Shown: positions 1 through 11,504, numbered from the stretch's first letter. The stretch: DNA of 34,676 nucleotides from Mnemiopsis leidyi (GCA_000226015.1 JH153685.1:51220-85895), one strand, 5' to 3'. Translations and numbers: made by a program. Notes: generated by a model from the sequence alone, not told the origin.

Positions 1-153
1 CTCACTCACTCACTCACTCACTCACTCACTCACTCACTCACTCACTCACTCACTCACTCACTCACTCACTCACTCACTCACTCACTCACTCACTCACTCA
101 CTCACTCACTCACTCACTCACTCACTCACTCACTCACTCACGCACTCACTCAC
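1..153. repeat. (CTCA)n microsatellite at the window edge
   Basis: A pure CTCA tetranucleotide run reaches about position 140 and continues with one variant unit (CGCA) to 153. It begins at the first base of the window, so its true length is unknown. Confidence 0.97.
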
Positions 154-958
154 GATTTTGCATTGCATTGGATCTTATGCCCGTTTTCTACATACTGAGA
201 TTACTGACCAAAATGTCGATATACCTATCTTGGGGGACACTTGCCCCTGTTGGGGGGGATCTCAAGAAAACTCTTGAGACCCTTGAATTCCCAACATGCA
301 ACATAGATGTAGAGTTTATTAGAGTTTTTAAGACTTATATGCTTAGAGATATTGCTTAGAAACGAACAAAGTGGAAAGAATCGTTTAAGTTTGTCATGTA
401 CTGACCAGATATTGAAGATGCTCCCTTGAGCTATTCAACGTTTGTTATACAGTTTGATATAATGAGACTTATAATCAAACTTTCCCTAATTGATCAAAAA
501 ACCATTTGAAAATCAATCTAGGATGCATTTAGTGGTAGCACGTATTAGTACGCGACACATTCAAAGATATTACTGTACACTGTACAGTGTACAATGCAAC
601 AGAAAAAATCCAAAATAAGTCAATATATATATATCTAAAAAACTCAATAGGACCTCAAAATGCCTGAAATTGATATATAAACTTATAAAGATTTTTAGGG
701 CCTTTTTTCACTTTCCCCTCTGTTGCATCCTCCTTTAAATACGGGCCTGGTTGATCTGCTTATCAATTTGATCTTACTTCGCCCTGCAGCACCACAGCTG
801 CCAGCTGCCCAAATGAGTATCGCCAATTCACTTCTAGGCAAGACACCCTGTTAGTTTCTGCAGAGTGCAGTTGCTTCCTGGAAAGGGTTTATATATTATT
901 ATAATTTCAAGTTCATTACCTTGATGGGCTAGCATTGTATTTAGAAATACAGTGATAA
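154..958 (+). other. Upstream region and probable 5'-UTR exon of the 1126-4428 gene
   Basis: AT-rich sequence with no convincing coding exon; the short open frame at 168-359 has no protein-like features. It contains a perfect 20-bp palindrome at 574-593. Its 3' end abuts a donor-like site (ATAA|GTAAGT at 958/959), so the last part is probably the untranslated first exon of the downstream gene. No TATA box or initiator could be assigned with confidence. Confidence 0.4.
574..593. repeat. Perfect 20-bp palindrome
   Basis: TGTACACTGTACAGTGTACA equals its own reverse complement; the symmetry breaks at 573/594. It lies about 370 bp upstream of the inferred 5'-UTR donor of the large reading frame, so it may be a dimeric-factor binding site, but only the symmetry is seen. 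Confidence 0.8.
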
Positions 959-1055
959 GTAAGTGTTACACATAATTGATACAATCATCAGTATCAATTC
1001 GCATTATCTTTTTATCTGCGATAGCTTTCATGTGACTAATTTTTGTCTTACATAG
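959..1055 (+). other. Probable 5'-UTR intron
   Basis: The donor ATAA|GTAAGTG at 958/959 and the acceptor TTTTTGTCTTACATAG| at 1055/1056 enclose a 97-bp AT-rich intron ending 70 bp before the start codon of the large reading frame. The acceptor has a good pyrimidine tract. If real, the intronless coding region is not a simple processed retrocopy of a fully spliced mRNA. Confidence 0.5.
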
Positions 1056-1125
1056 GTAATTTTCAATTGAAAAAGAAGGCAAGACAGAGCTATATTGCTA
1101 CGGTACTACAGTAATCTACGACAAC

Positions 1126-4100
1126 ATGTCTGATTTAGCAGATGGTAAACTTCGTGTTGGAAAAATATTAAGTGTGTTTGTAAGGACACATCTTTCCGCT
1201 AAGAATAAAACCTTTATCCAAAGAATAAGCGAGGACATACCTAATCAGGGGATTTTTAAAAAGTTAGTCGTTGATAAAGGATCAATTTCTGAGTCGAAAA
1301 CCATCACAAAAACCATTTACTCAGTCTCCATAACTGGCTGTGGACCAGTATTCTCAAGACAATTGCAGAAATGTCCAGTTCAGTTTGAAAAAAGCCACTT
1401 CAACATATTGCGGTATACCACTGTTAAAGATGTTGCCATCGACTGTAACGAAACAGTACACTATTTTCAGAAGATAGTAGATGTTTCAATTACTACCAAC
1501 TGTATCGCTCCTTGCAGAATATCTAAGGTGAAACACATTGAAGAAATAATTGTAGTTTGGCGTCCACTTGCTGAGACACCTCCACCAAAACCAGCGAGAG
1601 GTCTGCTGAGAAAATGTAGCAACTTTGAGATTGCCCTGCCTCCGGAAATTAGTGAAGTGAAGAAATTATCAACACCGTTAATGTGCAACGAGTTGATGTC
1701 ACACTCATGTGGAAATAACCCTTGTTATGACTTGAACACTTCTTCATTAGAACTAGATAATTTCTCCCAATCTTTGCAAGAGGAAACAACAACAAGTATC
1801 ATCAGAATTCTCACAGATTTGGATGCTGAAACATCATCCCAGTTAACGAAGCAACTTAACGAATCATTTGACAGTATGAAAAAGAATCCATCTGCAAAAT
1901 TAATCAGATCTAAATTTTCTACCACTACTACTAAGAAGCTGAAACGAACGGTCTCATCCCCTTCAAGCTTGCTCAAGCCATCATTAGCCGTCCAGGCAAG
2001 AAGTGCTCTGCAAAAAGAGACTGCTAACTTTAACCATTCTCCTCAAGCACCTCCACGGTGGAGGCAGCGGTTCTCTCTAAAATCTACAGGTATACAGTCA
2101 AGGCCTTCGTTAAAAATTCCAATAAAAACAAATGATAATGGTCCTAAAAACAAAATTACCGTTGCATCAGGTGATGAGCAGGCGGTTCTTCCCAAACTCG
2201 ATGTCGTGTATAACTTCTCGGAGAGGCTCAACAAAAATGTACAATTTAGCCCCTGCAGGGATTATGACTGCGAAACGTCTTTTGTGGAATTGTCATGCTT
2301 GCCTGGCAAAAACAGTCTGGCATTCACCAGAGACGACTCTCGATTCTTAGATCCAGCACTTCAAGATGAGTTGAAGGATTTAGAACTTTTTCACGACTTT
2401 GTCGATAATTTTGTGGAGGAAAGATCATCAAGTCCTAGTGGAAGAGAAAGTTCCTTAAAGTCAATACAGTCCGTAAGCTATAATACTGGTGACAAAGGAT
2501 CGATTAGTTCTCAACCTGAATTTTGCTTGAAGACAGAAAACTTTCCTGAACTTGACGTAATATACGATAGGACTAAGGATGCTGTGGAGGTATACGATGA
2601 CAATTGTGTAACTGAGTACATAACGCTCTCACATAAAGAATATGAGTCTATACATGGTGGCTCCTCTTGCACAGTGAAAACATACAACAAGGATAAATCG
2701 AATCAACCGAAAAATAAAACTGTTCCTCAAATCTCAGCTTCTCGACGTAAATCCTTAAGCTTCAGTATATCCCGTGAGAAGTCGAGGGGCTCAATAAAGA
2801 TTCCTATATTAGCGAAAGTAAAACCTCACAAAAAGAAACAACAAAAATCTGAAAGAAAAAGTGCACAGAGGAAAATAGCTTATGAAACTGATGCTGAAAC
2901 ACCGCTTTTAGACTTAGCTGCAAAAGATGATGACCACACTATGGTTGCCGTCAGCGAATCTAATGCAACTGTGGAAAGAAACCTGAATTCTTATATCAGT
3001 GAAGACGAAAATAGCACCAAGAGCCACATCTCCATTTGTGAGCTCCAGACTTCTTCTTTGAGATTAGCGTCGACTTGTTCATCTGAATCAACTTCAACGG
3101 AAACAAGGTTGAAGCAAATCGCTTTTGAAATTGAAAATATTTACCTCACTAAAACTATGCCAGCAGATCTTGACCCTATCCAAATTTCAAAGGATCAATA
3201 TCTTTCTGAGAAAAGTAAATCAGGGGGATCTTCATCTGAAGAAATTTCAGTCTTGAAAATTTCCTCCCAGGAAAAGGTCATTGAGAATGACGACTTAAAA
3301 GGGACTGGATTTTCTGATCAGACTAAGATTGACAGTTCAAAAACACTTATTTTTAAAACCTCAAAATGTAATGCTGTTATCGTGGGAAATGGAAGTGAAT
3401 CCGACTCAAAACTTAATGTGCTGCATAATCGTCTAACTGTACCAGAAGATCTATCTGGGACATCAGACGATAACACTTCAATCAAAAGCACAAATATCAG
3501 TTTTAGTTGCTCCTCTGACTCGATAAGACCACCTGCTCTGGAACCACAGGTAATCACATCGACAGTGTCTTCTAGTACACCAGAAAGTAAATCAGAAAGT
3601 AAGGATATAACTAAAAAAGATTGTGAACAGCACGTTAAAAAGATGCCGTATACAGAGGAAGCTACTAAACAGAAAAGTGGCTGCAAACTAAAAGAAGTGC
3701 CTCGTGTAAAATATCGAACTGGCACGGTCACTTCAGACACTTGCTCAGTAGATTCTGACAGTTCTTCGGCACAAGAAAGTCGTCACTCTTTTGCAAGACA
3801 GCAAAACTTTACATCCGATTACAATGGGAAGTTACAAAGTGATTTAAACCACTTGAATGAACATGTAGAAAATGGAATGTGGCAATCGACTGAAGACGAA
3901 TCTAAAAAAGAGCCTTCTCCAAACAAGAAGAAAACACGAAAGAAGAAGAAGAAGAAAACTAAACGTGTGCGACGAGTTACCATTTTTAGGTATCTAGACG
4001 AATTTGGAAATTGCATCAGTACCGAGACACAACACAACACAACACAAGGGGTCGGTTCAGTTAAGAGCGGTAATATTATTCCAAGTCTGGCTCCATCTAA

Positions 4101-4428
4101 TCCTACCACCAAAAAGAAGCGAGTTCGCCGGATCACAAGATACGTCAATGAGCAGGGAGAAGAGTTGAACAGAAAAGTCGTTCACCAAAATGTTGGATTG
4201 CAAAACAGTCCGTCTGAGGGAACCAGAAAAGTTCCCGAAGAGCTCAATACCAAATTAGGTTTACCGGTCTCAAGAAAGTTTTCTACGAGAAAGAGAGTTG
4301 CTTCTGGAGAGGGCTCTTCGAGATGTGAATCTTCTGATGCAGAAGCATTTGTTGATTGGAAGAACAGTTTGAAAAAAACCGAGACTGTTGAATTTCCAAA
4401 ATTCTCGGGAACTTGGGACTCCGACTGA
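1126..4428 (+). CDS. Large intronless gene for a Ser/Lys-rich, mostly disordered protein; family not recognised
   Basis: One uninterrupted frame of 1100 codons, far beyond chance in this AT-rich DNA. The start has a purine at -3 (acaacATG) and follows an acceptor by 70 bp. Residues 1-160 are the only part that looks folded: mixed hydrophobic strands with several Cys, ending near a Pro-rich TPPPKPARG segment. Residues about 165-930 are low-complexity, rich in Ser, Thr, Lys, Asp and Glu, with many SxS and SxxE patterns that would suit phosphorylation. Near the C-terminus a Lys/Arg block (934-950) leads into two copies of a motif: KRVRRVTIFRYLDEFG (946-961) and KRVRRITRYVNEQGEE (998-1013). The basic blocks could serve as nuclear localisation or nucleic-acid/cytoskeleton binding segments, but that is a guess. 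I see no catalytic motif, signal peptide or membrane segment. A poly(A) signal follows about 150 bp after the stop. Confidence 0.9.
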   Translation: MSDLADGKLRVGKILSVFVRTHLSAKNKTFIQRISEDIPNQGIFKKLVVDKGSISESKTITKTIYSVSITGCGPVFSRQLQKCPVQFEKSHFNILRYTTVKDVAIDCNETVHYFQKIVDVSITTNCIAPCRISKVKHIEEIIVVWRPLAETPPPKPARGLLRKCSNFEIALPPEISEVKKLSTPLMCNELMSHSCGNNPCYDLNTSSLELDNFSQSLQEETTTSIIRILTDLDAETSSQLTKQLNESFDSMKKNPSAKLIRSKFSTTTTKKLKRTVSSPSSLLKPSLAVQARSALQKETANFNHSPQAPPRWRQRFSLKSTGIQSRPSLKIPIKTNDNGPKNKITVASGDEQAVLPKLDVVYNFSERLNKNVQFSPCRDYDCETSFVELSCLPGKNSLAFTRDDSRFLDPALQDELKDLELFHDFVDNFVEERSSSPSGRESSLKSIQSVSYNTGDKGSISSQPEFCLKTENFPELDVIYDRTKDAVEVYDDNCVTEYITLSHKEYESIHGGSSCTVKTYNKDKSNQPKNKTVPQISASRRKSLSFSISREKSRGSIKIPILAKVKPHKKKQQKSERKSAQRKIAYETDAETPLLDLAAKDDDHTMVAVSESNATVERNLNSYISEDENSTKSHISICELQTSSLRLASTCSSESTSTETRLKQIAFEIENIYLTKTMPADLDPIQISKDQYLSEKSKSGGSSSEEISVLKISSQEKVIENDDLKGTGFSDQTKIDSSKTLIFKTSKCNAVIVGNGSESDSKLNVLHNRLTVPEDLSGTSDDNTSIKSTNISFSCSSDSIRPPALEPQVITSTVSSSTPESKSESKDITKKDCEQHVKKMPYTEEATKQKSGCKLKEVPRVKYRTGTVTSDTCSVDSDSSSAQESRHSFARQQNFTSDYNGKLQSDLNHLNEHVENGMWQSTEDESKKEPSPNKKKTRKKKKKKTKRVRRVTIFRYLDEFGNCISTETQHNTTQGVGSVKSGNIIPSLAPSNPTTKKKRVRRITRYVNEQGEELNRKVVHQNVGLQNSPSEGTRKVPEELNTKLGLPVSRKFSTRKRVASGEGSSRCESSDAEAFVDWKNSLKKTETVEFPKFSGTWDSD

Positions 4429-4579
4429 TATCAGAATTGTATTTTTGTAAATGTTAACCTAAGAGCCTTGGCATTCGTTGAACAAAAATTGTATCAAAAC
4501 TGTACAGAGCTGTGTTGTGTTAATTGGTTTTATCTATTTTAGTTTCATTTAATCTTTGTGTCAATTACATCACTCGGCT

Positions 4580-4585
4580 AATAAA
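4580..4585 (+). terminator. Poly(A) signal AATAAA for the 1126-4428 gene
   Basis: AATAAA lies 152 bp after the stop codon, with GT-rich sequence (GTTGGGTGTAATT) close behind, the usual arrangement of a cleavage site. The 3' UTR would be about 170-190 nt. Confidence 0.6.
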
Positions 4586-4811
4586 TAACGTTGGGTGTAA
4601 TTCAGTAACAGCTCGTCTAAAAATACTGTGAAAAAGTTTGCTAACCTAAACGAAATCTACAAAAATTTGATAAAGACTACAGCCAACATGTAGAATGATA
4701 CCAAGATGCTGCCTTCCAACCACAAACTTCACTTAGAGTACACCATACAATCCCTGCTAGCTCTCTGCTTTTGATGTTGTAATATTCCCGCTCATGAGAC
4801 ATACCCACACA

Positions 4812-5207
4812 CCTCTAGCAGCTCCAACTCTAAATTCTCTAGCTACTCCAACTATTAATCCTCTAGCTGCTCCAACTCCTAATCCTCTGGCAACTCCAAC
4901 TCCTAATCCTCTAGCTGCTCCAACTCTTAATCCTCTAGCTGCTCCAACTCTTAATCCTCTAGCTGCTCCAACTCTTAATCCTCTAGCTGCTCCAACTCTT
5001 AATCCTCTAGCTGCTCCAACTCTTAATCCTCTAGCTGCTCCAACTCTTAATCCTCTAGCTACTCCAACTCTTAATCCTGTAGCTACTCCAACTCTTAATC
5101 CTCTAGCTGCTCCAACTCTTAATCCTCTAGCTGCTCCAGCTTTTAATCCTCTACCTGCTCCAACTCTTAATCCTCTAGCAGCTCCAACTCTTAATCCTCT
5201 AGCTACT
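4812..5207. repeat. 21-bp minisatellite, about 19 copies
   Basis: The unit is close to GCTCCAACTCTTAATCCTCTA, with variants (ACTCC, CCTAAT, CTACCT) mostly near the two ends and near-identical copies in the middle. As 21 is a multiple of 3 the array stays open and reads as a heptapeptide repeat (APTLNPL). Nothing else supports translation: no start context, no flanking exon, and the frame ends where the array ends. Confidence 0.95.
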
Positions 5208-6747
5208 TAATTTAACCTACCTGTCACTATAAGGGTCAGGCGACACAGTTCTACAGTTCTACAGTTAATTAATCCATGGAACTGCAAGTGTACATTTCCA
5301 TGAAACTGCAACTGTTCGATTCTGACGCACTTAATACAGAAGTTTACACGTTTAATTGCCTAAATCTTCACATTTCCTTGAGTCTTGGCTATTTTCATCG
5401 TGATTCTTCTGCTTGCTGTAATACACTAATGCAGATATATCTTGATCTTGTTTGGTATGCGTGTTAGTATCTAGTTTACCGTATCTCCTGGTAACTAGTT
5501 AAAATATTTGTGTCTGTGTTCAGTGATAATATTAACAGTAACTACCCGGACTCAACACTTTGCCGTATAACCGTAAACCGAGCATGTTTAAACTATCACC
5601 TAGAAAGTGTAAATCCTAGTTTACAATATCAAAAGTTTACTTTAATCTGTCCAGAATTCGTAAAATAGTTTATTCCCAGCAGCGTTAGTTGGAATCGATT
5701 TTTTTTAAATTGCCATAAATAAACTGGGGCACCAGTTATAAGTTCATTGTATGTTAAGTCCCTGCTATATAGGACAGGGGGTTATATGGTTTCTAACACC
5801 AGCCTGAAAGTAGCCTGCACACATCCCTACTTTGTGTCCGCTGGTTCATATAGGGTGAATATCGCTGTAATAACTTGCTAAGCAGAATGTTTTATAATGC
5901 TGATGACAATGCGCGCGCGTCCCACAACGTCAGATAATTGGACAGGAGGCACCTGGCGACTGTTGGTTTTCATGTGACTGGGCGAGTGTGTGTTGTCCCC
6001 TGGCGGTTCTCCTAAATTCAGGGTTCTACCTGTGAGAGACATGATATGTCAGGTGCTATTTTCAGAGCTTCTCCCAAAGTTTAATAAGCTGTCAACTGAT
6101 GACTGATGGAGTGTTACTGGTGTTCTGCTATAGGCAAGTTTTGAGACCTTTTTTGCAATTTATGAGGCTCGACACGTAAGTGTTACTAGCGGTCAATGAC
6201 ATTGCTATTGCATTATCTACAATATGGCTGTAAGGTGATAATCAATATAGGACATATGTCCACGCTGTAACTTCGGTAGTTCGTTTTTATAAGTTTTGTT
6301 GGTTGATAAATCTTCATACTTGTAAACCAAATTAATACAGAAATGTGGAAACAATTTCGACATAGAGATATCAATCTGATTGCAAGCTTAATAGCTTCAC
6401 TGGGCATGGTAACGGTTATATGAATTGAGCGTTACAATTGTTCATTTTCGTACATTTGATGCACAATTGCTTTCATAGCACGGCCGATATTATCTGCATA
6501 ATAGCTGTAGTAGCTGCTGTAAAATTTAAAAGACGGAAATCTGGCGTCGGCCAGAGAACAAACTAAGCGGGCAAAATTCTTGTTAACGCTGCAATTATAA
6601 TAGAGAAAGATAATTTTGGGAGGAGCCGTAAAAAAATAGAACCTAGAAAACTCTGTTTTCTAGTTTCTCATTGGACAACATTTGTAACCCCTTAGTCCTT
6701 ACTCTATTGTTCACAGATCTGACGTAACAATTTATTTTCGCTCGATG
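5208..6747. other. Intergenic, no gene seen
   Basis: AT-rich sequence with stops in all frames. I found no exon with convincing splice borders, no tRNA-like sequence and no long repeat. A short GC alternation (gcgcgcgcg) lies near 5931. Confidence 0.5.
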
Positions 6748-6817
6748 TGATCGATTCTCGATGTTATATTGTAATCTGGACTACCTCATTATGCAATTTA
6801 ACATCGAGAATCGATCA
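6748..6817. ncRNA. 70-nt near-perfect hairpin, pre-miRNA-like candidate
   Basis: Left arm TGATCGATTCTCGATGTTA (6748-6766) is the exact reverse complement of the right arm at 6799-6817: a 19-bp perfect stem with a 32-nt loop, and the pairing continues past one mismatch for about 3 more pairs. Size and near-perfect pairing suit a cnidarian- or plant-style miRNA precursor, but a short transposon-derived inverted repeat would look the same. Either strand could be transcribed. No expression evidence is possible here. Confidence 0.3.
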
Positions 6818-9800
6818 ATGCTTCACACTGATAGCCTACGCGTTCAACTGTGTCGCATGATCCTAATTTTCATGATAATTAGCGATTATCAAACCATCCA
6901 GGTTAATTACCAAACTTATCGACAATGGAGAGCGGAATTGTATAAATAATCACTGCATTGATTTGCTTGTGTTGTTAGAACAGCTTAAAGGGGAGGCTAT
7001 AGTAAAGCAACCCTTGTGCTTCACTACAAGATACATCATGCTTGTAAGTTGTAAGAACATAATTCTACAATTGTGTGTAAAACTGTAAAGTAGTATTTAT
7101 GTGTATGTTGTAATAACAACACACCTTACCCATTCTAGCCCATGCAGGGTTTCTAAAAATTACCTTAAATTTACAACTCCAGAAAGTATGCCTGCATCTA
7201 CGAATAATCTTTCTAAATTCCATCTTTTTTAGCGAATATTGAAATTATTTTTCTGTATACTGTCAGGTGTTACAGTGCCAAAACTGTTTTAAAGTTTTTC
7301 ATTAAGTTAGTCTGAATGTCACAGTTTAACTCAGTCCAATACTACATCTCGAAATAAGTCCCCAACAATTTCACACCAGTAGTTGCATGTGGTGGATAAT
7401 GTTGGTGCGACAAGTTTGTAACAGTAACATAGCGCTCTAACTAACTAACTAACTACACCACCTACTAACTAACAACACATCCCATACTGACAAAGTCAGG
7501 CTAATCGTGTGAGCACCCCCCTCCCGGCACTGCTTGTAGAAGTAACACAGGACCGTATGTATAGAGTTATGTTTAACTTTCTCTTTGTTTAACGGCAGTG
7601 TACCTGGGAGCGTGACCCCACTCGTTTTGTTCTCCTGTACACGGTCACCTCACTTCCTTTGTCTCGGTCCTCTTTGTCCTCTGTCTTTTTTATGTGAGCT
7701 GAAGTTTACTTGTTTCTCGAGTACACAGAGTTACAGATACGACCTGCTTGTAACCGCTATATTGGCGTGTTTTTAATTATTGAACATTGGCATTTGTTTA
7801 GGTACTTTGAGAGTTAGGTTGGTGAGGGATTGAACTGTAAAAGTTGCCCTCTGCCTCTATTTATTGATGTCATTTCATACGTTTCTATCAGAATAAGTCG
7901 CATTTTCATTTTTTGCTATATCTCTTTTCGTAGAATGTACACTTTTCGACCTTGTGCTCCAATCTCCTGAATTAAACAGTGGATAAAACCGTAGTCGCCA
8001 AGGGGGAGGAGGGGGGTAAGGATACTACAATGAGGATTGAAGGATTGAGATACTACAATAAGGCTGTGTGGCTTGTCCCCACAATGCAGGTTACTAGGTT
8101 GTGCGTGACCTGATTCCTCATGCGACTTATAACTTGCACACCTGGTTACTTTTATTCTTGAATACCTTTAATACATAGTACAGGGCCTCAGCAGGAGTGC
8201 TCCTTCTTATGTTTTAAGATCAATTATATTTTCATGAAGAAATTTTCTAAAGTTTTCTCTAGTGACCTATTAAGTTTACGAATGTTGGCCTCTGACAGGA
8301 AGAAGTGGCAAGATATGTTTGACCTGGTGGACCCAGGATAGTTTTTCTTGAGCAACTTATAATCTTATGAAGGTGCCCTTGGGCCATTTATAAAGATTGG
8401 TAAAGTTTGATCATTTCTCTAGTGTTATGTCCAGCACGTTGTCAAGATGTGCCAAATCTTTGTGACGAAATTCCGCTCAAAATTTCGTAAAGACTCAGGT
8501 TTCTGCTAGTTGTAAAAATGATTAGACGTACATTCTAGCTAATGCAGAATAAATCATAAAAACTGAAATAAAACAAAACATTTAATGTTTAAGGTTACTT
8601 TACATAAATGAGCGTTAGCATCTTCAGCAATTGCGATTGTGGTTAATTTGGTAATGTAATAACTTTCCCACAATCAGTTACATTTAGTCATCACTTTATG
8701 GCAAATTTATTCCAAATCAATATTTGACCTCGTAAATACGGAGGGAGAAACTCGCAATAGTTACTTGCCAGCACAACTTTTCATTACTCCACGCATATTG
8801 CAATCGCAGCTTGCCATGGAAATTCGGCGCCTAGTGTCGTCATGTGGACATATGTGATTCAATGTGTGCAATGTTGGCAGGTTGCCATGATCACATGTGC
8901 GCTCCCAGTCGCCCTGACGCCCTAGGTTCGGGGTTTCATTTCTAAAGAAACCTCATCATCGTTGCTAGCAGCTTTTACTCGCTATTTTCAGGGACTTCAA
9001 ATTTAAGAGATTCTACTTTACTGGTTTAACTTAATATATTTTTAAAACACAGACGTACATGTCAAATATTGCTTCATTAAAATTCTACTTAAATCCGATG
9101 TTTTCTGTCCTAGTACTACTAATAACCCACTCACTGACGTGCCATTGTCATGTCATTATAACGGTAGAAGTACCTCTCTAGTATGCACCTTTGAAGTATG
9201 CACCTTTAAAGTATGCGGTCCCTCTCCAGTACCTCTAGTACGCACTTCCACTTATCTTGTACGCCCCTCTGTTTGTATGTTTCATAGCATGCTGCCCCTT
9301 TAGAACGGGCCTCGCAGGTTAATTTGCTTAAGTTTTTGTGGAGGTTTTGAAATAGACTTGAAAACTGTCAATTTAAAGTAAGATGCTCATGCTTTCTTGT
9401 AAGTATGACACCATTCCTCTGAATGATTCGTGGTTTTGAGAGCCTAGATATATATCCTGGCGTGCTGAAGAGGCACTATTGTACACCAATTTTCAGCAAG
9501 TGCCCAGTACTACAATACTTAATTAACTTCAATATTTTACTTCACAGGACTTCTGTACTAAAATACACAGTACTGCAGTACTACTACACAGACGCCATCA
9601 ATTCCTTAAAGCGTCCCGACTGTAGGTCACATGACTTCCCTGTTTCAGGTTGATCTAGTCTGATTATAAGTTTTTGAGGATTGTCTATCCCTGCATAAGG
9701 TCGTTTCCCTTTAATCAGTGGGAGGGGGAGGATCTTGTATTTAATGTGGTCTTTCTGTGTTCGTCCTTGCACTTTGCTCATCGCCCTTCTGAGCGCCCTG

Positions 9801-9948
9801 ATAAAGTTGTGGTTTGTAGCGTTGGTACTATTTGGAATTTACATGTCAGTACAAAGGTTTCTACTACTTTTAAAAAATTTTACCAAATAGTTGAGACTTT
9901 TAAATCAAACTTGCCGCAACGAGCTTTATCCGACAAAAGTGCACTTAC
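6818..9948. other. Intergenic, no gene seen
   Basis: AT-rich sequence with only short open frames lacking splice borders or protein-like composition. Small items: a CTAA run at 7437-7452, a G-rich tract near 8001-8017, and short echoes of AGTATGCACCTTT around 9178-9216. The open frames at 9423-9781 do not look like conserved protein. Confidence 0.45.
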
Positions 9949-10223
9949 CTAAAAGATTTGTAAAGTCCGACCAGTGTGGCATAGAGCAGGACATACAAGA
10001 GGACTTCCAGGAGGACAACCATAGCTTTACCCCAGTCATGACAGTGTTGTATTGAGGGGAGTCCGGTGGGCAATTTCCTGAGGGAGTCCATCTCATTGGC
10101 TGACAATTTGTGAAGCATGTTAACCTCAGTTATGTCATTAAACATTATCGCATTTTGGTGGTAAAGAATTGGGGGTGTTTTAAACATGCACTTCAATGAT
10201 GCCAAGTACTCAAGTAGTGTCAT
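9949..10223 (-). CDS. Candidate exon encoding a membrane anchor
   Basis: Read on the minus strand, 91 codons stay open from an ATG at 10223 to a strong donor TTTTAG|GTAAGTG at 9949/9948 (phase 2). The last third reads as membrane-proximal sequence (residues about 50-67, with a CHDWGK segment), then a hydrophobic helix rich in V, L and Y (about 70-88) and a short basic end YKSF. GC content is higher than the flanks. The true 5' border is uncertain: the ATG may be internal, with an acceptor somewhere in 10100-10220. By position and strand it could supply the transmembrane segment of the fibronectin III-like exons at 12.2-14.8 kb, followed by a cytoplasmic exon I could not identify. That link is inference. 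Confidence 0.4.
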
Positions 10224-10777
10224 TTGAAATGACCGTGAGTCGTGACGCTAGACGACTGATTTGTGAGAAACATGGAAATTTTTAGTGTTCTCCCGACCCA
10301 CGCGACGATATCGACATGTTTTGAGTGCTTTGAATATTGTTATTGCTTTCTTTTGATATTATTTGTTGTATTTAAGTATTAATTTATGTTGGAGCGTTAA
10401 ACACGGCCTATAGATATCACTAAAAGATAAATGCAAGGTGTTCGTTAGGCTTTGTGGTCATTTCCCATACGTTAGTGGTGGATTGAAATCTGAAAAGTAA
10501 GATCGAGGAATATAGTAAAATACTTAGCTTGCGAAAGTTGTTTTTCAATTTTTGTCACATAATTTTAAGCTCGTGAAAAAGTAAGTTATTGTATATTTTT
10601 GTTCAAACTTGTTAGTTATGCCCTAAGTGCATGGGGTAATTCAATTAATGTAATCATACTTGCTTATAATTTTACCAATTATTAATGCATAATGATTTAG
10701 GATCAGAGAGCGTTCACTACACTATTTCAGAGTTTTCTAAAGCTTGCGCAATTTGCGTTCTAGTCAACTATGATATA

Positions 10778-11205
10778 GACTAGCACACTGTATACACTAA
10801 CTATTAAAGTATAGACTAGCACACTGTTCACACTAGCTCACTAGCTATCAAAACATAGACTAGCACTTGTAGGGGGGTTGGTAGACATATTATATAGATA
10901 CGAGTTTTGGTGTTGAAGAAGCTTTCAATAAACATGTGTTAATCGTCGTCAGCTAGACTAGCACACTGTACATACAAGTTGTTATAATATAGACTAGCAC
11001 ACTGTACATACAAGCTGTTATAATATAGACTAGCACACTGTACATACAAGTTGTTATAACATAGACTAGCATACTGTACATACAAGTTGTTATAATATAG
11101 ACTAGCACACTGTACATACAAGTTGTTATAACATAGACTAGCACACTGTACATACAAGTTGTTATAACATAGACTAGCACACTGTACATACAAGTTGTTA
11201 TAATA
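10778..11205. repeat. 36-bp minisatellite (7 exact-length copies) with degenerate leading units
   Basis: The repeat starts TAGACTAGCACACTGTACAT and recurs with exact 36-bp spacing from 10954 to 11205. Diverged units carrying the same TAGACTAGCAC core lie at 10778-10870. The period is a multiple of 3, so several minus-strand frames stay open as artificial 12-residue repeats; these are not genes. Confidence 0.93.
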
Positions 11206-11504
11206 TAGACTAGCACACTGTTCACACTGACTTTATCATTATATAGACTAGGACACTGAACACATACTTATTACAATATAGACTAGCGCACTAAATACAC
11301 ACTTATTATAATATAAAACACGCACACTCATTTTTGCAGTGTCACGCTGGCACTTTTCCACGCATTGCCGTGTCAAATTACAATACAGCCGTTGAATACA
11401 TTCCACGCTCCCAGCTTGATTATAACGATTCCGACTGACAAACTCAATCGCACATTCCACGGCACACCATATCGTACACACTGTTTGACACGGAGCCAAT
11501 TTAA

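Noticed and set aside
1126-4428. The large intronless frame as a retrotransposed gene copy
   Set aside because: An apparent 5'-UTR intron, no A-rich tail after the poly(A) signal and no target duplication argue against it, though the data do not exclude it.
8880-8960. B-box-like GGTTCGGGG as a tRNA gene or SINE
   Set aside because: No A box at the right distance and no cloverleaf stems; a single motif is not enough.
9584-9952. Overlapping plus and minus frames near the TM exon as its next exon
   Set aside because: Phase 2 of the 9949 donor does not join to the minus frame in a way that keeps it open for more than about 13 residues; the plus frame has no motif.
10939-11225. Two overlapping minus-strand open frames of 84-90 codons
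   Set aside because: They are translations of the 36-bp minisatellite in different frames; the open state follows from the period being a multiple of 3.
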